From contig CAVFXS010000029.1 in NCBI GenBank assembly GCA_963626805.1, positions 20,952 to 84,951 of the forward strand: 64,000 nt of DNA, in the 5' to 3' direction. The stretch comes from CAG-632 sp963626805 (GTDB lineage Bacteria; Bacillota; Clostridia; Lachnospirales; Lachnospiraceae). The notes beneath the pieces were generated by a model. The model saw only the letters and a list, made by a program, of their open reading frames with translations. It made no database searches and was not told where the DNA came from. The translations under genes and the position numbers were made by a program. Below, one piece after another: positions 17,336-26,433 of the stretch. Every line of letters starts with the position of its first letter. Position 1 is the stretch's first letter.

Positions 17336-18274
17336 TTACTTCTGCTCTTCTACCTGCTTTGCAGCATTTTCTCCGGCTTCCTTTTTCTCAAATACACCCT
17401 TTAATGCCTGTAACCCGAAAATAATAATACCTCCTGCCACAAAATATACAAATCCAAACGTCTTCCATGATAATGGTTCCACCGGTTCACTGATAGAGGT
17501 CGGTCCCATCACAATTGCATATAATGAGCCAATCATCATACCAAGTATAAAATACATCATGGCACTTCTGTGTTTCTCCAGCCCTCGCTTCAGCAGCTTT
17601 ACAATGGTAAAAATACCAACTGCAACACCGGCGCAGAATATAATTACAATCGGAAGATACGAGAAATCCCCTTTAAATACGCCTGTCATCAATCCCTTTA
17701 ATGCCCCGAGAATTGCCTGATAGATGCCAAATACCAGAAGCAAGGTAGACCCGGAAATACCCGGCAATACCATTGCTGAGATTGCACACATTGCCGCAAA
17801 AAATACATAGACAGCAAGACCAAAATCAAGACCGGAAACACTTAAGTCTACATCGCCTTTCAGAATACCATTCTGTGCCAGATATGTAATTGCTACCAGA
17901 AGCAAAATACCGGGAATTATAAATAGCATATTTCTATACTTTTCCTTCAGTGCTTCCTTTTCTTCTATAATAATCAGCGGAATAGAAAATAATACAAATC
18001 CAATAAACAAAGAACTGATTGCATAAATATGCTTTTCAAATATACTTGTGATCACCATGGCAGCTCCTGCCATACCGACAACCCAGCCACTGCCAAGCTT
18101 TAACAGGAAAAAGAAGGCTGCTTTTCGTTTTTCCTTTTCCCTGCTCACAATATTATTCAACGAAGTAATGAAATCATCATACAATCCCAGAATAAATGCT
18201 ATGGTTCCTCCTGACACTCCAGGCACACTGTCTGCAAGTGCCATCAAAAATCCACCTAAAATTTTCATTATCAT
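17336..18274 (-). CDS. DUF368 family membrane protein, probable polyprenyl-phosphate transporter (PopT-like)
   Basis: A 312-residue protein with about eight hydrophobic segments and two family-defining repeats, DSVPGVSGGTIAF near the start and LPGISGSTLLLV in the middle. DUF368 proteins (PopT) have been implicated in returning undecaprenyl phosphate across the membrane for reuse in cell-wall synthesis. That function is inferred here from family only. The start at 18274 has an AAAGGA site 8 nt upstream; an in-frame GTG 24 nt earlier is less well placed. It ends in a charged Glu/Lys-rich tail. It is upstream of gatCAB and possibly in the same transcript. Confidence 0.85.
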   Translation of the reverse strand: MIMKILGGFLMALADSVPGVSGGTIAFILGLYDDFITSLNNIVSREKEKRKAAFFFLLKLGSGWVVGMAGAAMVITSIFEKHIYAISSLFIGFVLFSIPLIIIEEKEALKEKYRNMLFIIPGILLLVAITYLAQNGILKGDVDLSVSGLDFGLAVYVFFAAMCAISAMVLPGISGSTLLLVFGIYQAILGALKGLMTGVFKGDFSYLPIVIIFCAGVAVGIFTIVKLLKRGLEKHRSAMMYFILGMMIGSLYAIVMGPTSISEPVEPLSWKTFGFVYFVAGGIIIFGLQALKGVFEKKEAGENAAKQVEEQK

Positions 18275-18341
18275 TGCTTGTTTCCTTTCTGAAATCACTT
18301 ATTATAAAACTCTTCCCTATAAATAATACCAATCATGAGAA

Positions 18342-18371
18342 ATGCTATCACGCAATGGTAAAGTCTGTCAA
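18342..18371 (-). promoter_or_regulatory. Possible promoter for the DUF368-gat cluster
   Basis: TTGACA (18366-18371) and TAGCAT (18342-18347) have an 18-bp spacer on the minus strand. They lie between the adhesin stop and the DUF368 start. Confidence 0.4.
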
Positions 18372-18397
18372 GGTCTTTTCTTATTCCATAGTTTCTT

Positions 18398-21300
18398 TTA
18401 TTCCATCCTCTTACTCATTTTCTCTTTTCTTCTCCAAATGCTGCTTCCGTTTATCAGTATAAATGCCAGAATACTAGTCATAAGCAAACCCAGCCCTAAG
18501 AGCATTGACACTGCATCTCCCGTAATCGGAACCGGAATTTCCTGTAGCTTTTCATTCACCACATTCAGCTCTATCGTCTGATTATTCTTTGCTTCCACTG
18601 CAAACTCATATTTTATCTCCGCATCAAACAAATATCCCAGTATGCCTTTTGTTTCCTTAAAGTAATAGTTGCCATATGGGAGTTGTCCGATCTCGATTCT
18701 TCCATCTGCATCTGTCATATACTCTCCAATCCTTTTTCCATCCCGGAACAGGGTAAATGTCACTCCCGCCAGCTTTCGGTCATCACTCCCTTTCTTATTT
18801 AAAGTAATCCGTGCCTTATATAACCGGTTCATCAACGGTTGCTCTTTATTTACCTCAAGCTTCCATTCATTCTCTGTCTGATTCGGCGGATATGCAAGTT
18901 CAAAGCCATAGCTGTTCTCCTCTAATATATAGCCATCTACAGTTTTTAACTCTTTCCAGTAATAGTCACCAGCCGGCAACGTTTCCCGGAGCCTGCAGCA
19001 TCCTATCTGATCTGTACAGCCGAGACCAACCAGGGAATCCTTTTCCACTATCTCCTCTCCCTGTACATTTAAGATATCTTCTGCAGCATATACGCCAAAC
19101 CAGACACCTGCAAGCCCTTCCGGTTCAAAGGTCCATGTACCATCCTCCAATGGTACTGCCATTTCTCCCTGCTTATATAACCGTAGCTCCGCATCCATTG
19201 CCTGATTCTCTACTTTGATGATCTCCGTTACATAGCCTGCGGTATCCTCGTCATAGATCATCTTACACGGATACTTATCCGTACTCATAACAACTCCTGC
19301 CGGAGCTGCCGTCTCCATCATATAGTATTTCTGATCTCCGGTCAGATCCAGTTCCGGCGAATAGGTAACTGCTTCCGAACCGGTCACAAAGGAACATACC
19401 TCCCTGTCCGTTCCTTCTTCATAGATTGTAAATGTAATCCCTGCCATCGGGTGCTGTTCATATTGCAGATGCCATACGGTTCCAAACTCTGTTTCCTCCG
19501 GTTCTGCTCCGACAAGCATCGGTCCGGTCTTCGCAACCGCTACCCGACCGGTCATTCTCTGATCCATCATCGTGATCGTCTGCACCGGTTCTGAACCAAC
19601 CGTAAAAGGTATCGGATCTGCAATCGCATATCCATCCGGTGCCTCCAGCTCCACCAGAAAATAATTTCCTCTCGGAACATATTCCCATACCTGCTTCGCT
19701 GCTGTTGTTTTCCATTGAGCTTCTACCAGTTCCGGTTGTACCTCTCCCGACTGCAATTCCCCTCTTTCTCTCTCCGATTGTACCGCCTTCTGTTGCTGAG
19801 TCACTGATTGTCCTGCAAGCTTTAATATCTCATAGTTTCCATCGGCATCCACAGCCGGCTGTTTTCCATCGGCATAAGCGATCGCAAGTGTAGCCCCACG
19901 CAATGGCTCTCCTGCTTCATTCACCTTCTCTACCTGAATCTGGTATGGCTTATCCTCCACCTGGATAATCTGAATCACTCTACCGTCCTTTACTTCAGAT
20001 TCACCCCTGATCCATTCACCGGCAGGTGTATGATCTGCATCCAGTTCCCGGTATTCCAGATACCCGTCCAGCACCCGGATCTCCATCTCCTTCATCTCAT
20101 AATATTCCGGAGCTGCAACCTCCTCCAGCCGGTAATGGCCCTGACTGATCCGGCTGTCAAACCGGATGCAGCCGGATTCATCTGTTGCAAACCGATCCTT
20201 TACGCTTCCGTTCACTGACAGGCTCACATATTGCTTCTGAACCAGATCATAGATTCGGAACTCCACCTTTCCATTGATCTTCTCTCCGGTTGCCTGATCC
20301 AGCTTCTGAATCCTTAAATACTCTCCGGCAAATTCATCTGTCAGCGTCACTGTTTCCCTTGATTTATAACTGCCAGAAACAGCTGTCACCGGAAGTGATA
20401 CTTCATACGACCTGATTGCACGATAGGTATTACCATCCTCCCGGTTCCCAATCATCAGCTCCACAACCAGATAATCCCCCGGATAACAGTCCTTAAATAC
20501 CGCTTTTCCATCCTTTCCGGTAGTTGCCGTATAATACGGCTCCACATTTTCCAGTACAGTTCCTTCCGTAATCACCGTCCCATCTGCATGATAGGAAAAG
20601 GTAAGACTTAGCCTGCCAGATTCATCCTTTGACTCATCCTTTTCCAGGCTTTCGATATCCAACTCTGATTTCAAATACAGTCCAAATACACAGCCGGCCA
20701 GCGGTGTCGGTTCTGTGATACCGGTACTGTCCTCTACGGTTATTTTCGTAATCTCATAATCGGTCAGGATCGGCATTTCCACACTTTCCACCTTCACAAC
20801 CGGTCTTACAGAACCCACCAGCTCCGGTGTAATTTCAACCGGATAGATATTCGGATCTAACTGATATCCGGGAGATGCCACCTCCTCCTTCACATAATAA
20901 ATTCCCTCCGGCAGTCCTTCTATATAGCCATATCCGGCATCATCTGTTATGATTTCTCCTTCGGCTATCCGCTTTAATTCAGATGAGCCAGGATTCTTCT
21001 CCACATAGATTCCGTATTTCGCACCCTTCAGGGTCGCATCTGCAGTCCGCTCCCCACCAATCGCATTTGTTTTATAAAGCTCAATGGCACCGGACTTCTC
21101 CACCTCCTGTGAGTTAACCAGTGCATAATAAATTCCGGTCGGCAGCTTTTCGGTCATTGTTTTACAATAGATCTGCCGGTCTAACAGCCATCCCTTCGGT
21201 GCTTTGGTTTCTACAATATAATAGGTACCCTTCGGCAATGCTTCCGATTCCCCATAGACACTATATACAGACAGATCCGGTCCACCCAGAATCATACTGC

Positions 21301-23293
21301 CATTCGTCCGGTTCGTGACGATTGTTGTTACACGATTATCCTCATAAACACTACTGTCATCATAGGACTTCAGCTGAGCCTTCTGTGCATCCTCTCTGGT
21401 CTTAAACACACCGTATTCTGCACCAAGCATACCGATAGCTCCCCCACCAGCACCTATTTCAAAGCTTTTCCCCAGAACATCAAACGGATTCTCTTTTCTG
21501 GTCTTTCCGACATAAATAATGCTATGCTCCGGTGTTTCTCTGGATGTCAGTGTCTTCATTGTCATGAAGGTCTGCGTATTCCGTTTTCTGACATCCGCCG
21601 TATGAATCGTCTCATCTGTCATCCAGCCGTTCGGTGCATAAATTTCCCTTACATAATAGATTCCAAGCGGAAGTCCGTTTACCTGCCCATAGATACCATC
21701 CGGATTTTTCTTTATAACAATGGTTGCCTCCGCTCCCTCCGCCGCTGCTCCAAGCTGGGCTGCCGCTGTCGATGCGTATTGTACCCCAGCCCTCTCTGCT
21801 GCATCATATGTGCCATAAACTCCATACACCGCTCCAATCAGAGACATTTTATCATGATTAATTGCCGGGATAGCGGATTCCTTATCTACCCGGATGGCCG
21901 CCGTATAATTCTGTTCCCTCGAGGTAATACTGGCCGGGCTGCCTATATGTAGCTCGGGATTATATACTTCCTTCACCGTCACCTGATAAACAGTCTGATC
22001 CAGCATCCAATGTCCGACTGCCCGCCCATTCTCATCCTGCGGTCCTTCCGTCTCCCTTACATAATAAGTTCCATACGCCAACTGGCTCACCTCTCCATAA
22101 TCGTTTCCCGTCATGTCCTTCCGGTCTATCCTGATTGCTGCAACCGGATTCACATTAGCTTCCGCATCTGCCTTTGTCTTAAACACTCCATATACCGCTC
22201 CCTGAACAGAATACGGGGTTGTCATATGTGTAACTACCTGCTTATATACCCGGATGCCACCCAGCGATTCCGTATATACCTTCAGATATACCCGGCGGTT
22301 CTCCTTGGGCACAGCTCCATCGCACCGGATCAGCGGCTGTATCCCTGCATCTGCGGCCGTAACATAGGTAAATATTCCCATATCCGTCCGGCTGATTCCT
22401 GTCATCTCCGCACAGCCTGTCTCCGAAATCACCTGATCTGATCTTATCCGCAACTGATTTCCAATCTTTTCATATGTCATTCCCTGCATGATACTCTCAA
22501 AGTCAAATCGTGCAAGCACATCATTGATGTCTGTCAGCACTGTCTCATAGCAGCCGGATGTATGATTATATTTCAGCTTATATGCCGGTGCTGTTTCCCG
22601 CTGTTCGCCTGCAAATCCGGGATTCTTGTCCAGTGCATCCACGTACTCCCGTACCATATTACAATACTCCAGACTGGCATATCCGTCTACACAGGCACGC
22701 TCTACTCCATACCAGCCGATTCCCTCACATGTTCCCGGTGTATAATATCTGTCTATGTAATACCAGATCAGAAGCTGGGTTGCGATATATTCCTGCCATG
22801 CCACCAGATTCCCTGTATGATCAAACCCGCCCTCTGCATTCCGCGGTGCATCCAGAATCTTTGTCTTTCCAAGTACTTCTGCCACTGCCTGCTTCTGTCT
22901 CTCATTCAGCCTTGCATAATCCGTCCCCTCCGCAAATCCGGTACCGCTCTGTAGCACCTTTGCAAAATCAATACAGTACAGGGATCTTGTCACTCTCTGT
23001 CCGTTTTCCGTAAAGGTTCCGTAAATAATCTGCGGCTGCTTATGTCCGGTATCCGATTCGTTTTTATAAATGATCAGACTTTGCCCATTGAGATACGGAT
23101 TCAGCATTCCGATCGTCCCCGGTGCCGCATCGCCGTCCGGCTCCGGCGGAAGCTCTTCTTCTTTCACTCCTGCATTCTCTCCGGTCACATCCGAAACCGG
23201 CAGATACCCGGAGCAGGTGCAAAGCACCATCATAATTGCAAGCACAGCGGCCAGCAACCGCTTTCCCCCATGCCTTATCCGATGTTTTTTCAT
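18398..23293 (-). CDS. Giant surface adhesin: thioester domain plus SpaA-type repeats, sortase-anchored
   Basis: A 1631-residue cell-wall protein. A signal peptide covers about 1-30. A thioester-type domain follows, with Cys107 in LYCIDF and Gln173 in ATQLLIW, the Cys-Gln pair that forms an internal thioester in Gram-positive adhesins. About ten prealbumin/SpaA-like repeats follow, each with a G-x-YG-hydrophobic block and a YYVRE or YYLVE-like block followed by AP, often ending YPVEI or YQVTV. The C-terminus has a sortase motif variant, PITGD, then a membrane helix and a basic tail. Expected role is covalent attachment to host or matrix surfaces. No sortase gene is in the window. Start set by AAAGGAG. 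Preceded by a long structured leader. Confidence 0.88.
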   Translation of the reverse strand: MKKHRIRHGGKRLLAAVLAIMMVLCTCSGYLPVSDVTGENAGVKEEELPPEPDGDAAPGTIGMLNPYLNGQSLIIYKNESDTGHKQPQIIYGTFTENGQRVTRSLYCIDFAKVLQSGTGFAEGTDYARLNERQKQAVAEVLGKTKILDAPRNAEGGFDHTGNLVAWQEYIATQLLIWYYIDRYYTPGTCEGIGWYGVERACVDGYASLEYCNMVREYVDALDKNPGFAGEQRETAPAYKLKYNHTSGCYETVLTDINDVLARFDFESIMQGMTYEKIGNQLRIRSDQVISETGCAEMTGISRTDMGIFTYVTAADAGIQPLIRCDGAVPKENRRVYLKVYTESLGGIRVYKQVVTHMTTPYSVQGAVYGVFKTKADAEANVNPVAAIRIDRKDMTGNDYGEVSQLAYGTYYVRETEGPQDENGRAVGHWMLDQTVYQVTVKEVYNPELHIGSPASITSREQNYTAAIRVDKESAIPAINHDKMSLIGAVYGVYGTYDAAERAGVQYASTAAAQLGAAAEGAEATIVIKKNPDGIYGQVNGLPLGIYYVREIYAPNGWMTDETIHTADVRKRNTQTFMTMKTLTSRETPEHSIIYVGKTRKENPFDVLGKSFEIGAGGGAIGMLGAEYGVFKTREDAQKAQLKSYDDSSVYEDNRVTTIVTNRTNGSMILGGPDLSVYSVYGESEALPKGTYYIVETKAPKGWLLDRQIYCKTMTEKLPTGIYYALVNSQEVEKSGAIELYKTNAIGGERTADATLKGAKYGIYVEKNPGSSELKRIAEGEIITDDAGYGYIEGLPEGIYYVKEEVASPGYQLDPNIYPVEITPELVGSVRPVVKVESVEMPILTDYEITKITVEDSTGITEPTPLAGCVFGLYLKSELDIESLEKDESKDESGRLSLTFSYHADGTVITEGTVLENVEPYYTATTGKDGKAVFKDCYPGDYLVVELMIGNREDGNTYRAIRSYEVSLPVTAVSGSYKSRETVTLTDEFAGEYLRIQKLDQATGEKINGKVEFRIYDLVQKQYVSLSVNGSVKDRFATDESGCIRFDSRISQGHYRLEEVAAPEYYEMKEMEIRVLDGYLEYRELDADHTPAGEWIRGESEVKDGRVIQIIQVEDKPYQIQVEKVNEAGEPLRGATLAIAYADGKQPAVDADGNYEILKLAGQSVTQQQKAVQSERERGELQSGEVQPELVEAQWKTTAAKQVWEYVPRGNYFLVELEAPDGYAIADPIPFTVGSEPVQTITMMDQRMTGRVAVAKTGPMLVGAEPEETEFGTVWHLQYEQHPMAGITFTIYEEGTDREVCSFVTGSEAVTYSPELDLTGDQKYYMMETAAPAGVVMSTDKYPCKMIYDEDTAGYVTEIIKVENQAMDAELRLYKQGEMAVPLEDGTWTFEPEGLAGVWFGVYAAEDILNVQGEEIVEKDSLVGLGCTDQIGCCRLRETLPAGDYYWKELKTVDGYILEENSYGFELAYPPNQTENEWKLEVNKEQPLMNRLYKARITLNKKGSDDRKLAGVTFTLFRDGKRIGEYMTDADGRIEIGQLPYGNYYFKETKGILGYLFDAEIKYEFAVEAKNNQTIELNVVNEKLQEIPVPITGDAVSMLLGLGLLMTSILAFILINGSSIWRRKEKMSKRME

Positions 23294-23592
23294 TTACAAC
23301 ATCTCCTTTTCTTTTAATATCTATCCATGAAAAGGGACTGTGCCCTTGAATTTTATATCATTTTCTCTGTATTCCTGAGATAGATTTTACATATTCTGTT
23401 ATAACTTCTGATTCCATATGGGGATGTCCCCGGATGCTGTCCAGCCCAGAATCTGATATGCAGGAAATTTCCTGCATTCTTACATAAAACAGCGAATGCT
23501 GTTTTGATCTGTAATCCCGCTACCCTGTAGGCTCCAATATTCCATAACGCCAACAAAGGGTATGTATATAGCTTCCTAACCGTTTCGGTTTA
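23294..23592 (-). ncRNA. Long structured leader of the adhesin gene, candidate regulatory RNA
   Basis: About 300 nt separate the inferred start of transcription from the adhesin ATG. Three consecutive near-perfect hairpins lie inside: AAAACAGC/GCTGTTTT (23486-23505), TGCAGGAAA/TTTCCTGCA (23458-23475) and GGGGA/TCCCC (23419-23430). A smaller CTAC/GTAG stem precedes them. No convincing terminator U-tract is present. The segment does not match a cyclic-di-GMP riboswitch consensus as I remember it. Structure is seen; function is inferred. Confidence 0.45.
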
Positions 23593-23626
23593 AAACCATT
23601 ATACATACCCTTTATTGGTTTGTAAA
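23555..23626 (-). promoter_or_regulatory. Adhesin promoter overlapped by a 14-bp inverted repeat
   Basis: TTTACA (23621-23626) and TATAAT (23598-23603) are 17 bp apart on the minus strand. A perfect 14-bp inverted repeat, AAAGGGTATGTATA (23555-23568) and its complement (23600-23613), has one arm across the spacer and -10 box and the other in the early transcript, with 31 bp between. It could be an operator pair or the terminator of the gene upstream. Confidence 0.65.
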
Positions 23627-23662
23627 TATTTTTTTACATTTTATTCTTTTTAGACTATTTTC

Positions 23663-24298
23663 CTATGCCGCATGCCTGTGTGATACAGTATTCCGCAGTT
23701 TCCTCCCAAATCGTCTAATTTTACCTATTTTTACACGACTTTCTCCTGATTCCGCCAGTGCGACTACTTTGATCTGTCGCTCATCAAACAATGAAAATGC
23801 ATAACGCGAAAACTGCTCTGTAACATTGGTAATATACTGACAGTCTGTATTTACAGCCGGTGCCTGCTGCAGATAATCATCATGCATCACCTGCAGATAA
23901 CGCATTAGATCCGGGTGCTCCCTGTAATCTCCGTCCGACCACCACTGATCTTCCAGATGCTTCCGGAGCATCTGAAGCTGTTTCTTCTCAAAGATGCAAT
24001 GTGTCCGAAAATTAAAATCTCCATGATTATTATGCGGAGCCGTAAAATAATCAGCCAGATAATGTGTAACATATCCCACTCGGTATGCAGATACCAGATT
24101 CCAGCGTCCACTTTCTTCCAGCATTTCAAGTCTGCGTTCTACCCTCGAAAGGGTTGTATCATAGCTATGTCCCTGAATCATAGAACGCACCATAAAATCC
24201 GGTGCAACACTTCCTATCTTAAACATCATGGCAATTGCCGGTCTGTGATTCTCTCTCATTAGATATTTGGCAAGCCGCCAGTGACTCTTCTTTCTCAT
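23663..24298 (-). CDS. Zinc-dependent phospholipase C family protein
   Basis: A 211-residue protein of the zinc-dependent phospholipase C/S1-P1-like helical fold. The visible metal-ligand pattern is YVTHYLADYFTAPHN near 95-110, with further His residues at GHSYD and FRTHC. It lacks a signal peptide, unlike secreted clostridial alpha-toxin, so an intracellular or non-toxin role is likely; many Clostridia carry such short proteins of unknown substrate. The C-terminus is basic. It starts with a GGAGGG site and is followed by the adhesin gene's promoter region. It is not evidence of a toxin. Confidence 0.75.
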   Translation of the reverse strand: MRKKSHWRLAKYLMRENHRPAIAMMFKIGSVAPDFMVRSMIQGHSYDTTLSRVERRLEMLEESGRWNLVSAYRVGYVTHYLADYFTAPHNNHGDFNFRTHCIFEKKQLQMLRKHLEDQWWSDGDYREHPDLMRYLQVMHDDYLQQAPAVNTDCQYITNVTEQFSRYAFSLFDERQIKVVALAESGESRVKIGKIRRFGRKLRNTVSHRHAA

Positions 24299-24561
24299 TC
24301 AAATCCCTCCAACTGATCCGGACATCTCTCCTGCAAATGTCCCTTCACCATCATTTTTATTATAGAAGACTAACTACAGATTGTCCATCATTTTCTTGTA
24401 AAATCTATCTATAATTTATCATCATCTTGTTTATCTATAGCTTATCCATCATCACTTCTTGACATACATGCATATAACTTCTATAATCAAAAGTATTATT
24501 TTATGCCTTTTATCAGCATAAAACCGGTATTTACGATATAAATGAAAAGAGAGAGAAAATC
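24299..24561. promoter_or_regulatory. trpS promoter region with imperfect direct repeats, no T-box
   Basis: A perfect TTGACA (24459-24464), a 17-bp spacer and TATAAT (24482-24487) direct plus-strand transcription of trpS. Upstream are imperfect direct repeats of the form ATCTATA-x-x-TTATC-x-ATCAT (about 24400-24455). A small TTATGC/GCATAA hairpin (24502-24522) lies in the leader. The T-box sequence seen before trpE is absent here. Confidence 0.75.
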
Positions 24562-25653
24562 ATGGATAAAATCATCTTAACCGGCGACCGCCCAACCGGC
24601 AAATTACATTTGGGGCATTATGTTGGTTCTCTGAAGCGACGGGTTGAGTTACAGAACTCCGGAGACTATTCCAAAATATTTATTATGATCGCAGACGCTC
24701 AGGCATTAACCGATAACGCAGACAATCCGGATAAAATCCGGGATAATATTATTGAAGTTGCACTGGATTATTTATCCTGTGGACTGGATCCTGCAAAATC
24801 CTGTCTGTTTATTCAGTCTCAGGTTCCTGAACTGACAGAATTATCCTTTTACTACATGAATCTGGTTACTGTTTCCAGACTGCAACGGAATCCAACCGTT
24901 AAGTCTGAGATTCAGATGCGTAATTTCGAGACCAGTATTCCGGTCGGTTTTTTTACCTATCCGATCAGCCAGGCCTCCGATATCACCGCATTCAAGGCTA
25001 CGACCGTTCCTGTCGGCGAGGATCAGCTCCCGATGCTGGAGCAGGCACGTGAGATCGTTCGTAAATTCAATGCCGTCTACGGCGAGACCCTGACAGAGCC
25101 GGAAGCATTAATCCCTGAGAACAGTATCTGTTCCCGTTTACCGGGTACCGATGGTAAAGCAAAGATGAGTAAGTCCTTAGGTAATTGTATCTATCTGTCC
25201 GATTCCGAAGAGGATGTACAGAAGAAGGTATTTAATATGTATACCGACCCAAATCATATCAAGGTCAGCGATCCGGGTTCCTTAGAGGGCAATACCGTAT
25301 TCACCTATCTGGATGCATTTGCTACCGACGAGGACTTCAAGGAGCTTCTTCCGGAATATGCCAATCTGGACGAATTAAAGGCGCATTACCAGCGTGGTGG
25401 CTTAGGCGACATGAAGGTAAAACGATTCCTGAATGCAGTCCTGCAGAAGGAGCTTGCTCCGATCCGTGCCAGAAGAAAAGAACTGGAGAAGGATATCCCT
25501 GCCGTTTATGAAATCTTACATCAGGGAAGCATGGCGGCACAGAAGGAGGCTGCACATACCTTAGCCGAGGTAAAGGCTGCAATGCGCATTAATTATTTTG
25601 ATGATGAAGAATTAATCAAGGCTCAGCAATTAAAATACAATTCAGAAGCCTAG
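24562..25653 (+). CDS. trpS: Tryptophanyl-tRNA synthetase
   Basis: Charges tRNA-Trp with tryptophan using ATP. The 363-residue class I synthetase has its HIGH-like motif at residues 13-20 (TGKLHLGHY, within GDRPTGKLHLGHYVGS) and KMSKS near 200 (GKAKMSKSLGN). The length is slightly above the compact bacterial form of about 330, with an insertion in the C-terminal half. It has a perfect promoter and an AGAGAGA ribosome site. It is followed 13 nt later by pgsA. It is functionally linked to the trp operon 7 kb away, whose T-box reads the charging level of the tRNA this enzyme acts on. Confidence 0.95.
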   Translation: MDKIILTGDRPTGKLHLGHYVGSLKRRVELQNSGDYSKIFIMIADAQALTDNADNPDKIRDNIIEVALDYLSCGLDPAKSCLFIQSQVPELTELSFYYMNLVTVSRLQRNPTVKSEIQMRNFETSIPVGFFTYPISQASDITAFKATTVPVGEDQLPMLEQAREIVRKFNAVYGETLTEPEALIPENSICSRLPGTDGKAKMSKSLGNCIYLSDSEEDVQKKVFNMYTDPNHIKVSDPGSLEGNTVFTYLDAFATDEDFKELLPEYANLDELKAHYQRGGLGDMKVKRFLNAVLQKELAPIRARRKELEKDIPAVYEILHQGSMAAQKEAAHTLAEVKAAMRINYFDDEELIKAQQLKYNSEA

Positions 25654-25666
25654 AATTTGAGGAATT

Positions 25667-26287
25667 ATGGAAGGAAATAAAAATCCAGAAGAAAAAACAG
25701 ATACCCAACCGGTATCCCCATACGAAAATAGAATAGTCACAATTCCAAATATTCTGAGTGTTTTTCGGATTCTGTTGCTTCCATTGTTTGTCTATCTGTA
25801 TCTGCACGCAGAAACGACCTGGGAATTTCTAAGGGCGGCTATCGTTCTTGCGGTTTCCGCTCTTACAGACTTAGCCGATGGCAAGATTGCCAGACGCTTT
25901 AACATGATATCGAAGCTCGGAAAGGTACTGGATCCGATTGCCGATAAGCTGACACATATCACGATTGCCTTCTGCCTGTGCTGGCAGATTCCGCAGATGA
26001 TCTATGTGTTTATTCTATTGCTTATCAAGGAATTGACCATGATGTTCATGGCACTTTATGGCACTTTCCGGAAGAACAGGAAAATCTGGGATTCTGCCCA
26101 ATGGTATGGCAAGGTCTGTACAATGATCGTATTTATCATATTCATTGTATTAGCTCTGTTCCCTCAGATTCCGACACCGGTCACCAACACTCTGCTGATC
26201 ATCTGCTCTGTCAGTCTTCTCGGCAGTCTGTTCATGTATATCCGGATGTTCTGGTTACTGAATTCTTCCAAGCATAATCAGGATTAA
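25667..26287 (+). CDS. pgsA: CDP-alcohol phosphatidyltransferase (phosphatidylglycerophosphate synthase type)
   Basis: A 206-residue integral membrane enzyme with about five hydrophobic helices. The family signature D-x2-DG-x2-AR-x8-G-x3-D-x3-D is intact (TDLADGKIARRFNMISKLGK then VLDPIADK, at about 68-96). It would transfer a phosphatidyl group from CDP-diacylglycerol to glycerol-3-phosphate, the first step to phosphatidylglycerol and cardiolipin, although the alcohol acceptor cannot be fixed from sequence. Residues 1-22 are a hydrophilic extension. It is second in a two-gene operon with trpS, a pairing with no obvious functional logic. Confidence 0.88.
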   Translation: MEGNKNPEEKTDTQPVSPYENRIVTIPNILSVFRILLLPLFVYLYLHAETTWEFLRAAIVLAVSALTDLADGKIARRFNMISKLGKVLDPIADKLTHITIAFCLCWQIPQMIYVFILLLIKELTMMFMALYGTFRKNRKIWDSAQWYGKVCTMIVFIIFIVLALFPQIPTPVTNTLLIICSVSLLGSLFMYIRMFWLLNSSKHNQD

Positions 26288-26327
26288 TACCTGACCGAAA
26301 TCCATACATAGACACAGCAAATAAAAT

Positions 26328-26378
26328 GTCCGGTTACAGGCTCATCTTAAGCTCCTCTAACCGGACGTTTTTGATTTT
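26328..26378 (+). terminator. Terminator of the trpS-pgsA operon
   Basis: A 9-bp perfect stem, GTCCGGTTA (26328-26336) with TAACCGGAC (26358-26366), is followed by GTTTTTGATTTTCTTTTT. Confidence 0.85.
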
Positions 26379-26433
26379 CTTTTTATCATTCGTTGCTGAT
26401 TATCTTCATCATTTGTAAATCTGTAATTTCACT

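Noticed and set aside
23500..23560. Cyclic-di-GMP-I riboswitch in the adhesin leader
   Set aside because: A GGGTAGCGGGATTAC stretch resembles the 3' half of the consensus, but the conserved 5' half with its GNRA-type receptor is absent, so I do not call it.
23663..24298. Clostridial alpha-toxin type phospholipase
   Set aside because: The protein is short, lacks a signal peptide and the C-terminal lipid-binding domain. It belongs to a broad housekeeping-like family.
24400..24455. Direct repeats as an origin or iteron set
   Set aside because: The repeats are few and imperfect, the region is AT-rich, and no replication gene is nearby.
24299..24561. T-box before trpS
   Set aside because: There is no AGGGTGGNACCGCG-like core and no terminator-antiterminator pair. 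Only a promoter, short repeats and a small hairpin are present.
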